DNA of 64,000 bases from Marinibacterium sp050389775. GTDB taxonomy: Bacteria; Pseudomonadota; Alphaproteobacteria; Rhodobacterales; Rhodobacteraceae. The position numbers and the translations under genes were made by a program. Location of the stretch: positions 2,170,001-2,234,000 of the forward strand of contig NZ_CP177144.1 of NCBI RefSeq assembly GCF_050389775.1, read 5' to 3'. Below the pieces are notes generated by a model, which saw only the letters and a program-made list of their open reading frames with translations, did no database searches and was not told where the DNA came from. Of the stretch, positions 16,192 to 24,516 are shown one piece after another; the stretch's first letter is position 1, and each line of letters opens with the position of its first letter.

Positions 16192-16620
16192 GGGAGGAGG
16201 AGTGGCGCCGCCGCTTGCTTGCAACACCGCGGGCGAGGGAGGAGGAAGCCCTTGGTGCATCTTGTTCCGGCTCGGGCCGGTATGGGTCGCGGCGGCACCT
16301 AGGGAGGAGGAGTGGCGCCAGCCGCTGCAACACCTTGGGCGAGGGAGGAGGAAGCCCTTGGTGCATCTTGTTCCGGCTCGGGCCGGTATGGGTCGCGGCG
16401 GCACCTAGGGAGGAGGAGTGGCGCCAGCCGCTGCAACACCTTGGGCGAGGGAGGAGGAAGCCCTTGGTGCATCATGTTCCGGCTCGGGCCGGTATGGGTC
16501 GCGGCGGCACCTAGGGAGGAGGAGTGGCGCCAGCCGCTGAAGCACCTTGGGCGAGGGAGGAGGAAGCCCTTGGTGCATCTTGTTCCGGCTCGGGCCGGTA
16601 TAAAGGGCGGCGACATCAGG
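16192..16620. repeat. 106-bp tandem repeat, four units plus a decayed fifth
   Basis: Units begin GGGAGGAGGAGTGGCGCC at 16192, 16302, 16408 and 16514, with a broken fifth from 16619. Units two to four are nearly identical; the first is about 110 bp and diverged. Each unit carries an imperfect inverted repeat (CACCTTGGGC ... GCCCTTGGTG, mismatched only at the central TT). All six frames are open or nearly so across it, and the translations are only repeats. It separates the DUF922-like gene from the DUF1127 gene. Confidence 0.9.
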
Positions 16621-16700
16621 GAGGAGGAGGATGCCGCCGCTAGGTCAGGTTCCCAAGGGAGGAGGAGATGGAAACCTGATCTCTGTTATCTGGTTGCGCC

Positions 16701-16919
16701 TCAGCGGGCGCCGTTTGCCGCGTCCCAGGCCACGCTGCCGATGTTGCTGCGTGCGATCCCCAGGTCTCCGAGGTCACGGTCGCTCAGCGAACGCAGCTCG
16801 GCGAGCGTTTCCCGGTAGATCTTGTTGCGGGCGCGCCGCGCAACGATGCGATCCATCAGGTTGCGCAGAAAGGCGGGCTCGTTTGCCACGGGTGCCGAAA
16901 GGGCGATCTGCTTGCTCAT
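16701..16919 (-). CDS. DUF1127-family small protein
   Basis: A 72-aa basic protein ending in the DUF1127 helix-turn-helix-like motif ELRSLSDRDLGDLGIARSNI. Short DUF1127 proteins are common in alphaproteobacteria, often strongly expressed, and have been tied to RNA turnover and to phosphate or stress responses; the role here is unknown. The start is the ATG at 16917-16919. It is divergent from mrp, with a 15-bp dyad in the shared 240-nt upstream region. Confidence 0.88.
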   Translation of the reverse strand: MSKQIALSAPVANEPAFLRNLMDRIVARRARNKIYRETLAELRSLSDRDLGDLGIARSNIGSVAWDAANGAR

Positions 16920-17021
16920 GTGTCTGGCCTTGCGTTTCTATGTTGTTGTTCTGTCGTCGTTGTTGGCCCTAACTTACGAACCATGCTGCAGGTGCACAAT
17001 GGACACCTCTTCAACGCTGCT

Positions 17022-17036
17022 ATGCAGAAACTGCAT
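17022..17036. promoter_or_regulatory. Perfect dyad in the DUF1127/mrp divergent promoter region
   Basis: ATGCAG, AAA, CTGCAT: 6-bp arms around a 3-nt spacer, about 100 nt upstream of the DUF1127 start and 125 nt upstream of mrp. It looks like an operator for a dimeric regulator; which one is unknown. Confidence 0.45.
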
Positions 17037-17161
17037 GAACCTTGACGCGAGTAAATAACCGGGCGCTGCAAGGTCGGGCAGGGTCGCCCGTCCTTTGCAC
17101 ATGGGCTTGTCATTCCGGGGCCACCTGCCAGATAGTCCGGCAACCGACGCAGGAGGACACC

Positions 17162-18277
17162 ATGACATTGACACGTGGACAGGTCGAAACGGCCCTGGGA
17201 ACGGTGGCCCTACCGGACGGGGGCACGCTGGTCAGCCGGGACATGATCCGGGCCGTACAATTGGACGGGGGCAATGTTCGCTTTGTTATAGAAGCGGATA
17301 GCCCCGAGCAGGCCCGCCAGATGGAGCCGGTCCGGGCGGCGGCGGAACGGGCCGTGGCGGCGCTGGATGGCGTGACGGCGGTGTCGGTCGCGCTGACGGC
17401 CCATGCGCCGGCGGGGCAGGGCGGCGCGGCGGCCCGCGCACCGGGTGGGCCGGGCGGGGCGGGTCAGAAGCCGCCCAGCCTGAAGATCGGCGGCCATGCC
17501 AAGCCGCAGGACGGGCCGATGAAACCCTCGGGCGTCGACCGCATCCTTGCCGTAGGGTCAGGCAAGGGCGGCGTGGGAAAATCCACCGTTGCGACCAACC
17601 TGGCCGTGGCCCTGGCCCGGGCGGGGCGGCGAGTCGGGCTACTGGATGCCGATATATATGGTCCGTCGATTCCGCGGATGATGGGCGCCCAGGGCAAGCC
17701 GGCCTCGCCCGATGGCAAGACCATCGAGCCGCTGCATGCCCATGGGGTCACGCTGATGTCGCTGGGCTTCATGGTCGAAGAGCGTAAGGCGGTGATCTGG
17801 CGCGGGCCGATGCTGATGGGGGCGTTGCAGCAGATGCTGGGCCAGGTGGCCTGGGGCGAGCTGGACGTTCTGATCGTCGACCTGCCGCCGGGCACGGGCG
17901 ATGTGCAGCTGACCCTGTCGACCAAGGCCCAGGTGACCGGAGCCATCGTGGTGTCGACCCCGCAGGACGTGGCGCTGCTGGATGCGCGCAAGGCGTTGGA
18001 CATGTTCCAGACGCTCAAGACGCCGGTCCTGGGCCTGATCGAGAACATGTCAAGCTTTGTCTGCCCCCATTGCGGCAAGGAGACCGAGATCTTTGGTCAT
18101 GGCGGCGTGCAGGCCGAGGCCGAGGCGATGGGCGTGCCGCTGCTGGGCATGTTGCCGATCGACCTGGAAACCCGGCTGTCGGGGGACAAGGGCGTGCCGG
18201 TGGCGGCCGGCGACGGGCCGATGGCGCTGGCCTATGGCAAGATCGCGGCCGGGCTGGTGGCGGGCGGCATGGCCTGA
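17162..18277 (+). CDS. Mrp/ApbC/NBP35-family iron-sulfur cluster carrier ATPase
   Basis: A 371-aa protein that, in its family, holds a 4Fe-4S cluster between two subunits and passes it to apo-proteins using ATP. Residues 1-85 are a MIP18/DUF59-type domain, followed by a Gly/Ala-rich linker (85-120). The P-loop NTPase has the deviant Walker A GSGKGGVGKST (132-142), DADIYGPSIPRM, VDLPPGTGDVQL and STPQDVALLDARKA. The cluster-binding CPHC sits in MSSFVCPHCGKETEIFG. The ATG at 17162 is chosen because CAGGAGGACACC precedes it. It stands alone ahead of the dcw regulatory region. Confidence 0.96.
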   Translation: MTLTRGQVETALGTVALPDGGTLVSRDMIRAVQLDGGNVRFVIEADSPEQARQMEPVRAAAERAVAALDGVTAVSVALTAHAPAGQGGAAARAPGGPGGAGQKPPSLKIGGHAKPQDGPMKPSGVDRILAVGSGKGGVGKSTVATNLAVALARAGRRVGLLDADIYGPSIPRMMGAQGKPASPDGKTIEPLHAHGVTLMSLGFMVEERKAVIWRGPMLMGALQQMLGQVAWGELDVLIVDLPPGTGDVQLTLSTKAQVTGAIVVSTPQDVALLDARKALDMFQTLKTPVLGLIENMSSFVCPHCGKETEIFGHGGVQAEAEAMGVPLLGMLPIDLETRLSGDKGVPVAAGDGPMALAYGKIAAGLVAGGMA

Positions 18278-18550
18278 AGGGCTCCGGGGCGCGGGTCTGG
18301 CCTGGCCGGATCGGCGCCCGGTGTCAGGTGGCGTGGGTAGAGCGTCGCCAGGGCGAGCGCCCGGCTTGGCCGGGTCTGTTCCCGGTCGCGGGCCGGAAGG
18401 TGGGCCGCGCCCGGTCCGGGCGATACGGGCTGGTCCCTGGCGATACGGGCTGGCCCTGGGTGATACTTAGATGTCTGGTGCATTCCCGCGCCGTGCCCGC
18501 GTCTTTTCGGGCCGTTTCCGGGGCCGCGATGGGCAGATCACGGCTTGATC

Positions 18551-18623
18551 ATGGGATCGCCATGGGATGGCGTGGGGCCTGCACGGGAAAATCCACGGGA
18601 ATAGATGGGAGCCGGCATGGGAA
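18551..18623 (+). promoter_or_regulatory. Seven helically phased GGGA/GGGG repeats
   Basis: GGG cores preceded by [AGC][TC] occur at 18553, 18564, 18574, 18585, 18597, 18607 and 18619, so steps are 11, 10, 11, 12, 10 and 12 bp. All lie on one strand and roughly one face of the helix. The form resembles an extended MraZ-type operator (TGGGN every 10 bp), though the spacing is looser. Confidence 0.55.
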
Positions 18624-18770
18624 ACCCCGCGCCGGCTCTTTTCATGCGCGGGATTTCCCGGGGCTGGCCCGGATTCCGGGTGGGAATGGCCGTCCGAATC
18701 ACCCTTCCAGGGCGATTTCGGGTGGAATCCGGGCTCATTTGGCAAGAATCTGAAAAAAAGTTGGCCTTCC

Positions 18771-18795
18771 ATGGGTGGTGGTGGGAACGGGTGGG
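18771..18795 (+). promoter_or_regulatory. Candidate MraZ operator: three [AG]TGGG boxes with exact 5-nt spacers
   Basis: ATGGG (18771-18775), GTGGG (18781-18785) and GTGGG (18791-18795) recur every 10 bp. This is the arrangement described for MraZ in enterobacteria, where the protein represses the dcw operon. It lies about 480 nt before mraZ, further than usual, so a long leader RNA would be implied if it controls this operon. Confidence 0.55.
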
Positions 18796-19153
18796 GTGGA
18801 CTCTGCCTCCACCACATCTTGTGTCGCGGGTTCGTGAGGTGGGTTGATCTGGGCTGAATTCAGCGCATTCCCATGGCGCGGCCCCTTGATGCCCGGGCAA
18901 TCCCACCCGTTCGGTGGGGGTCATGCCCACGATTTCCTGTTGATCCCCATTCTTTCCCGTGCCACAACATGATTGTCCGATGAGACGGGGCAGTGAAGAC
19001 CAAGACAAAAAGAGCCGCCAGAGCTCGACAAGTAGGCAAGTAAATACAGGCACCCCCCTTTCATTTGACTAACAAAGGATCCGGCGCGCGAGCGAGCAGA
19101 CATCCCCCCAGGTGGCGCGCGTTGCTGGACACCCCCGCACAGCGGGACGAGGG

Positions 19154-19193
19154 CGGCGGGTTGAACAGTGGCAGCAGTTCAACCCGCCGTTTT
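19154..19193 (+). terminator. Strong hairpin with T-rich tail in the mraZ leader (terminator or attenuator)
   Basis: A perfect 13-bp stem (from CGGCGGGTTGAAC to GTTCAACCCGCCG) closes a 10-nt loop and is followed by TTTTCCTTT. It ends about 80 nt before the mraZ start, inside the only stretch that could carry an upstream dcw promoter. No gene for it to terminate lies upstream within 870 nt on the plus strand. Confidence 0.7.
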
Positions 19194-19271
19194 CCTTTCA
19201 AGACACGACTTTCGGGGGACGGGGCAGGCGCAGGACGCACATAGGGACAGCGCGAACAAAGGGACGGTTCC

Positions 19272-19811
19272 TTGGAACCCAGGTTCAGAGGCGAGCACAC
19301 CTTCAAGGTGGACAAGAAGGGCCGGATGTCCATTCCGGCCGACTTCCGTCGCGTGCTCGAATCCGGCGATCCCGCGTGGTCCGATGGCGAACGTCCCAAC
19401 CTGGTCCTGGTCTACGGTGGCAGCGACAACCGGTTTCTCGAAGGTTTCACGGTCAAGGCCGCCGACGAGCGGGCCGAAAAGATCGAGCGGCTTCCCGAAT
19501 CCCGGCTCAAGCGCAAGCTGGTCCGCCAGTACATCTCGAAATCCATTCCCATCCAGATCGATCCCGACGGCCGGCTGGTGATCCCCCAGCGGCACCGCGA
19601 CATCATCGGGCTGGATCTTGAAACCAATGCGGTTTTCGTCGGCACCCTGCGGACGTTCCAGATCTGGTCCGAGGCCGAATACGAGGATTACCTCGAAGAG
19701 GATGACGGTGACGAGGACCTGGGCTTTGACCTGGATCCGGGCACCGCGCCGCTGGATGCGCTGGACATCGTCCTGCGCCAGCTTGAAACCTCCAAGTCGG
19801 AGGCGGGCTAG
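19272..19811 (+). CDS. mraZ: Transcriptional regulator MraZ
   Basis: A 179-aa member of the MraZ/SpoVT-AbrB double-barrel family, first gene of the dcw cluster. Both DXXXR copies of the fold are visible: VDKKGRMSIPADFRRVL near the N-terminus and IDPDGRLVIPQRHRDII after residue 95. The acidic C-terminal tail (YLEEDDGDEDLGFDLD) is longer than in short MraZ proteins, as is usual in this order. The start must be TTG at 19272: it directly precedes EPRFRGEHTF, the expected N-terminus, and AAGGGAC lies upstream. MraZ represses its own operon in species where it was tested; candidate operators are at 18551-18623 and 18771-18795. Confidence 0.95.
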   Translation: MEPRFRGEHTFKVDKKGRMSIPADFRRVLESGDPAWSDGERPNLVLVYGGSDNRFLEGFTVKAADERAEKIERLPESRLKRKLVRQYISKSIPIQIDPDGRLVIPQRHRDIIGLDLETNAVFVGTLRTFQIWSEAEYEDYLEEDDGDEDLGFDLDPGTAPLDALDIVLRQLETSKSEAG

Positions 19812-19814
19812 ATC

Positions 19815-20822
19815 ATGGCCGCGGCCGCAACACCCCCGTCCGATCCTTCTTCCGCCGATGCCCCCCATGTTCCCGTCCTGTTGCGCCCGCTGCTGGCAGC
19901 GGTGGCGCCGGTCACGGGTCAGTGGCTGGATGGCACCTTCGGGGCAGGGGGCTATAGCCGTGGCCTGCTGGCCGCCGGGGCCGAGCGGGTGATCGGGGTC
20001 GATCGCGATCCGCTGGCCTTTGAAATGGCCGAACCCTGGGCGGCAGATTACGGCGACCGGCTGGTGCTGCAGGCCGGGGTCTTCTCGCGCATGGATGAAT
20101 ATGCCACCGGGCTGGACGGCGTGGTGCTGGACCTGGGCGTGTCGTCGATGCAGCTGGACATGGCCGAACGGGGCTTTTCCTTCCTTCGGGACGGGCCGCT
20201 GGACATGCGCATGTCGCAGGACGGGCCCTCGGCCGCCGACCTGGTCAACACCGCGACCGAGGCCGAGCTGGCCGACATCCTGTTCCATTTCGGCGAGGAG
20301 CGGGCCAGCCGGCGCATCGCCCGGGCGATCACCCGGGCCAGGACCGAGGCGCCGATCACGACAACCCTGCGCCTGGCCGAGATCGTCGAGGGCTGCCTGC
20401 CGCGCGCCAAGCCCGGCCAGTCGCACCCGGCGACGCGCAGTTTCCAGGGGCTGCGGATCGCGGTGAACGCGGAATATGACGAGCTCTACAACGGGTTGAT
20501 GGCCGCCGAACGGGCGCTGAAACCCGGCGGCAAGCTGGCCGTGGTGACCTTTCATTCCATCGAGGACCGCATGGTCAAGCGGTTCCTGCAATCGCGGGCC
20601 GGCCAGACCGGGCGGGCCAACCGCTATGCGCCCGAGACCGAGGCCGTGGCCCCGGCCTTCACGCTGGATACCCGCCGGGCCGTCGGGCCCGACGACACCG
20701 AACTGGCCGAGAACCCGCGCGCCCGGTCGGCCAAGCTGCGCGTGGCCACGCGCACCGATGCGCCGGCCGGCACAGTCGAGGCGCGGGCCATCGGCATGCC
20801 GCAACTGAAGGGAAGCCGCTGA
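19815..20822 (+). CDS. rsmH: 16S rRNA (cytosine(1402)-N4)-methyltransferase RsmH
   Basis: A 335-aa SAM-dependent methyltransferase (formerly MraW) that modifies C1402 in the ribosomal decoding centre. Motifs: HVPVLLRPLLAAV, the SAM-binding DGTFGAGGYSRGLL, VIGVDRDPLAF, LDLGVSSMQLD, FSFLRDGPLDMRM, ATRSFQGLRIAVN and VVTFHSIEDRMVKRF. It starts three nt after mraZ and ends in the TGATG junction with ftsL, so it is coupled on both sides. Confidence 0.97.
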   Translation: MAAAATPPSDPSSADAPHVPVLLRPLLAAVAPVTGQWLDGTFGAGGYSRGLLAAGAERVIGVDRDPLAFEMAEPWAADYGDRLVLQAGVFSRMDEYATGLDGVVLDLGVSSMQLDMAERGFSFLRDGPLDMRMSQDGPSAADLVNTATEAELADILFHFGEERASRRIARAITRARTEAPITTTLRLAEIVEGCLPRAKPGQSHPATRSFQGLRIAVNAEYDELYNGLMAAERALKPGGKLAVVTFHSIEDRMVKRFLQSRAGQTGRANRYAPETEAVAPAFTLDTRRAVGPDDTELAENPRARSAKLRVATRTDAPAGTVEARAIGMPQLKGSR

Positions 20823-21199
20823 TGAAGGGTCTTCTTTACGTCCTGTCCGCGCTGGCGGTCTTTGGCCTGGCCTTCTGGGCCTACCGCGAGAATTACGCCA
20901 CCCAGGAAGTGCTGGCCGAAACCCAGCAGCTGCAACGCCAGATCGGTTCGGCCCAGGCCCGGCTGGCCGTGCTCAAGGCCGAATGGGCCTATCTGAACCG
21001 GCCCGACCGGCTGCGCGAGCTGGCCGAGATCAATTTCGACCGTCTCGGCCTGCTGCCCCTGCGCCCCGACCAGTTCGGCCATGTCGACGAGGTCGGATAC
21101 CCCAAGCCCGAGGATGACATCTTCGAGCTGGATCTCGATGTCGAAAGCGCCGTCGAGGTGTCGAACACGCCGACCACCAAGGATCTGCTGCTGCCATGA
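20822..21199 (+). CDS. ftsL: Cell division protein FtsL
   Basis: A 125-aa bitopic membrane protein: membrane helix at residues 4-20 (LLYVLSALAVFGLAFWAY) and a periplasmic coiled coil (QEVLAETQQLQRQIGSAQAR, then LAVLKAEWAYLNRPDRLRELA), which in the family pairs with FtsB and activates FtsWI. LNRPDRLRELAE is the typical alphaproteobacterial FtsL signature. The C-terminal tail is acidic. It shares one base with rsmH and four with ftsI. Identification rests on position and fold because FtsL sequences diverge quickly. Confidence 0.93.
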   Translation: MKGLLYVLSALAVFGLAFWAYRENYATQEVLAETQQLQRQIGSAQARLAVLKAEWAYLNRPDRLRELAEINFDRLGLLPLRPDQFGHVDEVGYPKPEDDIFELDLDVESAVEVSNTPTTKDLLLP

Positions 21200-22983
21200 G
21201 CCGTGTCCCCCTGCGCCCGCTCGCCCGCATCCTGCCCGCCCGCGACAAGGGCGAGAACCCCGATGCGATCGAACGCGAGAACCTGCGCCGCCGCCACGAG
21301 GAAATGCAGGACAAGGCCCGCGCCCGGGCCGAGGGCCGGCTGCTGGTGCTGTCGGTCTTCTTCTTCGTGGCCTTCGCGGTCATCGGCGTGCGCATGGGCC
21401 ACCTGGCCACCTCGGAGGCCGTCGAGCCCATCGCCTCGGCCCATGGCGCGACCATCGCCCAGCAGCGCGGTGACATCGTCGACCGCCATGGCCGCATCCT
21501 GGCCACCAATTTCGAGACCCATTCGCTTTATGTCCAGCCGCCCAACCTGATCGACCCGGCCCATGCGGCGGCCGAGCTGGTCAAGATCTTCCCCGACCTC
21601 GAGGAAGAAAAGCTGCTGGCCCTGTTTACCGGCAAGCGCAAGTTCGACTGGATCAAGCGCAAGATCTCGCCCGAGCAGAAACAGGCGGTGCATGACATCG
21701 GCGATCCCGGGCTGCTCTTTGGTCCGCGCGAGATGCGGCTTTATCCCAACGGCCGGCTGGCGGCCCATGTCATGGGCGGCACGCAATATGGCCGCGAAGG
21801 CGTGAACGCGGCCGAGGTCATCGGCATCGCCGGGGTGGAAAAGCAGTTCGACGGCTACCTGCGCGATCCGGCCAACGGCACCCGGCCGCTGGAACTGTCG
21901 CTGGACCTGACCGTCCAGGCCGCCACCGAACGGGTGCTGGCCGGGGGCATGGCCCTGATGAATGCCAAGGGCGCCAGCGCCATCCTGATGGATGTGCATA
22001 CCGGCGAGGTGATCTCGGTGGCCTCGCTGCCCGATTTCGATCCCAACAACCGGCCGCGCCCGCCGGTCTCGGGCGATCCGTCCGACAGCCCGCTGTTCAA
22101 CCGCTCGGTCCAGGGCGTCTACGAGCTGGGCTCGACCTTCAAGATCTTCACCGCCGCCCAGGCCGTTGACCTGGGCCTGGTCAATCCCGACACGATCATC
22201 CAGACCGCCGGGCCGTTCAAGGTCGGCGGCCACCTGATCAACGAGTTCGACGGCCACAATTACGGGGCCATCAGCGTGACCGACGTGATCGTCAAGAGCT
22301 CGAACCGGGGCACCGGCCGGCTGGCCCTGCAGATCGGGGCGACCCGCCAGAAGGCCTTCCTGGGCAGCCTGGGCATGTTCGACCCCACGCCCTTCGAAAT
22401 CGTCGAGGCCGCCGGGGGCAAGCCGCTGCTGCCGCAGCGCTGGACCGAGCTGTCGACCGTGACGATTTCCTATGGCCACGGCATTTCGACCAGCCCGATG
22501 CACCTGGCCGCGGCCTATTCGGCAATTGCCAACGGGGGCAATTACGTCAGCCCGACGATCCTGAAACAAAGCAAGGCCCAGCTGGGTCCGCGGGTGATGT
22601 CGGCGCAATCGGCCGCCGCCGCGCGGATGATGCTGCGCAAGGTGGTGACGACCGGCACGGCCAGCTTCGGCGAGGTCAAGGGCTATGCCGTGGCCGGCAA
22701 GACCGGCACGGCCGACAAGCCCCGGCCGAACGGCGGCTATTACAAGAACAAGGTCATCGCGACCTTTGCCAGCCTGTTCCCGGCCCATGATCCGAAATAC
22801 GTCCTGGTCGTGACCCTCGATGAACCCTCGGTCCTGGCCTATGGCGAGAACCGCCGCACCGCCGGCTGGACGGCCGTGCCCGTGGCCGCCGAGCTGATCG
22901 GCCGGGTGGCGCCGCTTCTGGGCCTGCGCCCGACCGTTGAACCCACGGCGCTTGAGGGTATACAGCTGACCTCGAACAACTGA
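21196..22983 (+). CDS. ftsI: Septal peptidoglycan transpeptidase FtsI (PBP3)
   Basis: A 595-aa class B penicillin-binding protein that crosslinks septal peptidoglycan with FtsW. It has a charged cytoplasmic N-terminus, one membrane helix (about residues 50-67), the pedestal motif RGDIVDRHGRILATN, and the transpeptidase domain with the serine in GSTFK (S313, K316), SSN (368-370) and KTGTA (502-506). The penicillin-target motifs are intact. The gene overlaps ftsL by ATGA. A 51-nt gap with its own ribosome site separates it from murE. Confidence 0.97.
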   Translation: MSRVPLRPLARILPARDKGENPDAIERENLRRRHEEMQDKARARAEGRLLVLSVFFFVAFAVIGVRMGHLATSEAVEPIASAHGATIAQQRGDIVDRHGRILATNFETHSLYVQPPNLIDPAHAAAELVKIFPDLEEEKLLALFTGKRKFDWIKRKISPEQKQAVHDIGDPGLLFGPREMRLYPNGRLAAHVMGGTQYGREGVNAAEVIGIAGVEKQFDGYLRDPANGTRPLELSLDLTVQAATERVLAGGMALMNAKGASAILMDVHTGEVISVASLPDFDPNNRPRPPVSGDPSDSPLFNRSVQGVYELGSTFKIFTAAQAVDLGLVNPDTIIQTAGPFKVGGHLINEFDGHNYGAISVTDVIVKSSNRGTGRLALQIGATRQKAFLGSLGMFDPTPFEIVEAAGGKPLLPQRWTELSTVTISYGHGISTSPMHLAAAYSAIANGGNYVSPTILKQSKAQLGPRVMSAQSAAAARMMLRKVVTTGTASFGEVKGYAVAGKTGTADKPRPNGGYYKNKVIATFASLFPAHDPKYVLVVTLDEPSVLAYGENRRTAGWTAVPVAAELIGRVAPLLGLRPTVEPTALEGIQLTSNN

Positions 22984-23034
22984 CGCGGCGCCGCTGCCGC
23001 GTGCGCCCGTCTCCCCGCCAGGAAAGGACAGCCG

Positions 23035-24516
23035 ATGTCTCCCCACCCGATTCCGCTGTCGCAACTGGCCCTGACCGCCCAGGGCGGGCGTGACCCGGTG
23101 ATCACCGGGCTGGCCGTCGACAGCCGGCGGGTCGAGGCCGGCTTTCTCTTTGCGGCCATGCCGGGCACCCGGGTGCACGGGGCCGAGTACATCCCCGACG
23201 TGCTGACCCGGGGCGCCGCGGCGATCCTGACCGATGCCGAGGGCGCGGCGCTGGCCGCCGGGGCGCTGGCCGCCAGCGATGCCGCGCTGATCGTGGCCGA
23301 GGACCCCCGCCAGGCCCTGGCCTATACCGCCGCCCTGTGGTTCGGCGCCCAGCCCCGCAAGATGGTCGCCGTGACCGGCACCAACGGCAAGACCTCGGTG
23401 GCCAGCTTCACCCGCCAGATCTGGCAGGCGCTGGACCTGCCGGCGATCAACGTGGGCACCACCGGGGTCGAAGGCGACTGGCACGCGCCCCTGGCCCATA
23501 CCACGCCCGAGCCGATCACCCTGCACCGGGTGCTGGCCGAGGCCGCCGAACAGGGCATCACCCATGCCGCGATGGAAGCCTCGTCGCACGGGCTGGAACA
23601 GCGCCGGCTCGACGGGGTCCAGCTGGCCGCGGCGGGGTTCACGAATTTCACCCAGGACCACCTGGATTACCACGACAGTTTCGAAGCCTATTTCGCGGCC
23701 AAGGCCGGGCTCTTCCGCCGGGTGCTGCCCGAAGAGGGTACGGCGGTGATCAACCTCGACGATCCGCGCGGGGCCGAGATGCGGGCCGTGGCCGCGGCGC
23801 GCGGGCAGGAGGTCATCGGCGTCGGCCGGGCCGGGGGCGAGCTGACGCTGCTCAACCAGCGGTTCGATTCGACCGGCCAGGACCTGCGGTTTTCCTGGCG
23901 CGGCGAGCCGGTGCAGGCGCGGCTGAACCTGATCGGCGGGTTCCAGGCCGAGAACGTCCTGCTGGCCTGTGGCCTGGTCATTGCCAGCGGGCAGCCGGCG
24001 ACCGACGTGTTCCGCGTGCTGCCCCGGCTGGAAACCGTGCGCGGGCGGATGCAGCTGGCCGCCCGGCGGGCCAACGATGCCACGGTCTTTGTCGATTACG
24101 CCCATACGCCCGATGCCGTGGCCACGGCCATCGGCGCGCTGCGGCCCCATGTCATGGGCCGGCTGGTGGCCATTGTCGGGGCCGGGGGCGATCGCGACCG
24201 GGCCAAGCGCCCGCTGATGGGCGAGGCGGCGGCCGCGGCGGCCGACCTGGTCATCGTGACCGACGACAACCCGCGCAGCGAGGATCCGGCGACGATCCGC
24301 GCGGCGGTGATGCAGGGCGCGCCCGATGCCTGGAACATTGGCGACCGGGCCGAGGCCATCCTGCGCGGGGTTGATGCCCTGGGGCCGGGCGATGCCCTGC
24401 TGATCTGCGGCAAGGGCCATGAGACCGGCCAGGTCGTGGGCGACCAGGTGCTGCCCTTCGACGATGCCGAACAGGCCAGCATCTCGGTCTCGGCGCTGGA
24501 AGGGGGCCGGGCATGA
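23035..24516 (+). CDS. murE: UDP-MurNAc-L-Ala-D-Glu:meso-diaminopimelate ligase MurE
   Basis: A 493-aa Mur ligase that adds meso-diaminopimelate to the cytoplasmic wall precursor. The ATP loop is TGTNGKTSV, with the family motifs AMEASSHGLEQRR, FTNFTQDHLDYHDSF (the carbamylated-lysine region follows) and FVDYAHTPDAV. DNPRSEDP is the meso-DAP specificity motif (DNPR), so the wall is predicted to be A1-gamma. A good AGGAAAGGA site precedes the ATG at 23035. It overlaps murF by four bases. Confidence 0.97.
   Translation: MSPHPIPLSQLALTAQGGRDPVITGLAVDSRRVEAGFLFAAMPGTRVHGAEYIPDVLTRGAAAILTDAEGAALAAGALAASDAALIVAEDPRQALAYTAALWFGAQPRKMVAVTGTNGKTSVASFTRQIWQALDLPAINVGTTGVEGDWHAPLAHTTPEPITLHRVLAEAAEQGITHAAMEASSHGLEQRRLDGVQLAAAGFTNFTQDHLDYHDSFEAYFAAKAGLFRRVLPEEGTAVINLDDPRGAEMRAVAAARGQEVIGVGRAGGELTLLNQRFDSTGQDLRFSWRGEPVQARLNLIGGFQAENVLLACGLVIASGQPATDVFRVLPRLETVRGRMQLAARRANDATVFVDYAHTPDAVATAIGALRPHVMGRLVAIVGAGGDRDRAKRPLMGEAAAAAADLVIVTDDNPRSEDPATIRAAVMQGAPDAWNIGDRAEAILRGVDALGPGDALLICGKGHETGQVVGDQVLPFDDAEQASISVSALEGGRA

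Larger units (their letters stand above)
18278..19153. other. Long non-coding regulatory region ahead of the dcw cluster
   Basis: Nearly 900 nt without a supported gene. It contains the seven-copy phased GGGA array (18551-18623) and the TGGGN triplet (18771-18795), and is more AT-rich from about 18730 to 19080. A TTGACT at 19065-19070 could be a -35 box but no good -10 follows. An RNase P RNA gene, sometimes found here in relatives, was looked for and not found. Confidence 0.6.

Noticed and set aside
16079..16818. Overlapping proteins predicted in all frames over the 106-bp repeat
   Set aside because: All are translations of the repeat units without a ribosome site that suits a real start and without family resemblance.
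19161..19182. LexA-like box in the mraZ leader (GAAC ... GTTC)
   Set aside because: The halves are inverted, not direct, with nine or more bases between, and form the terminator stem.
18278..19271. RNase P RNA gene (rnpB) upstream of mraZ
   Set aside because: I looked for the conserved AGGAAAGTCCGGGC-like and ACAGAAA strings and found neither.
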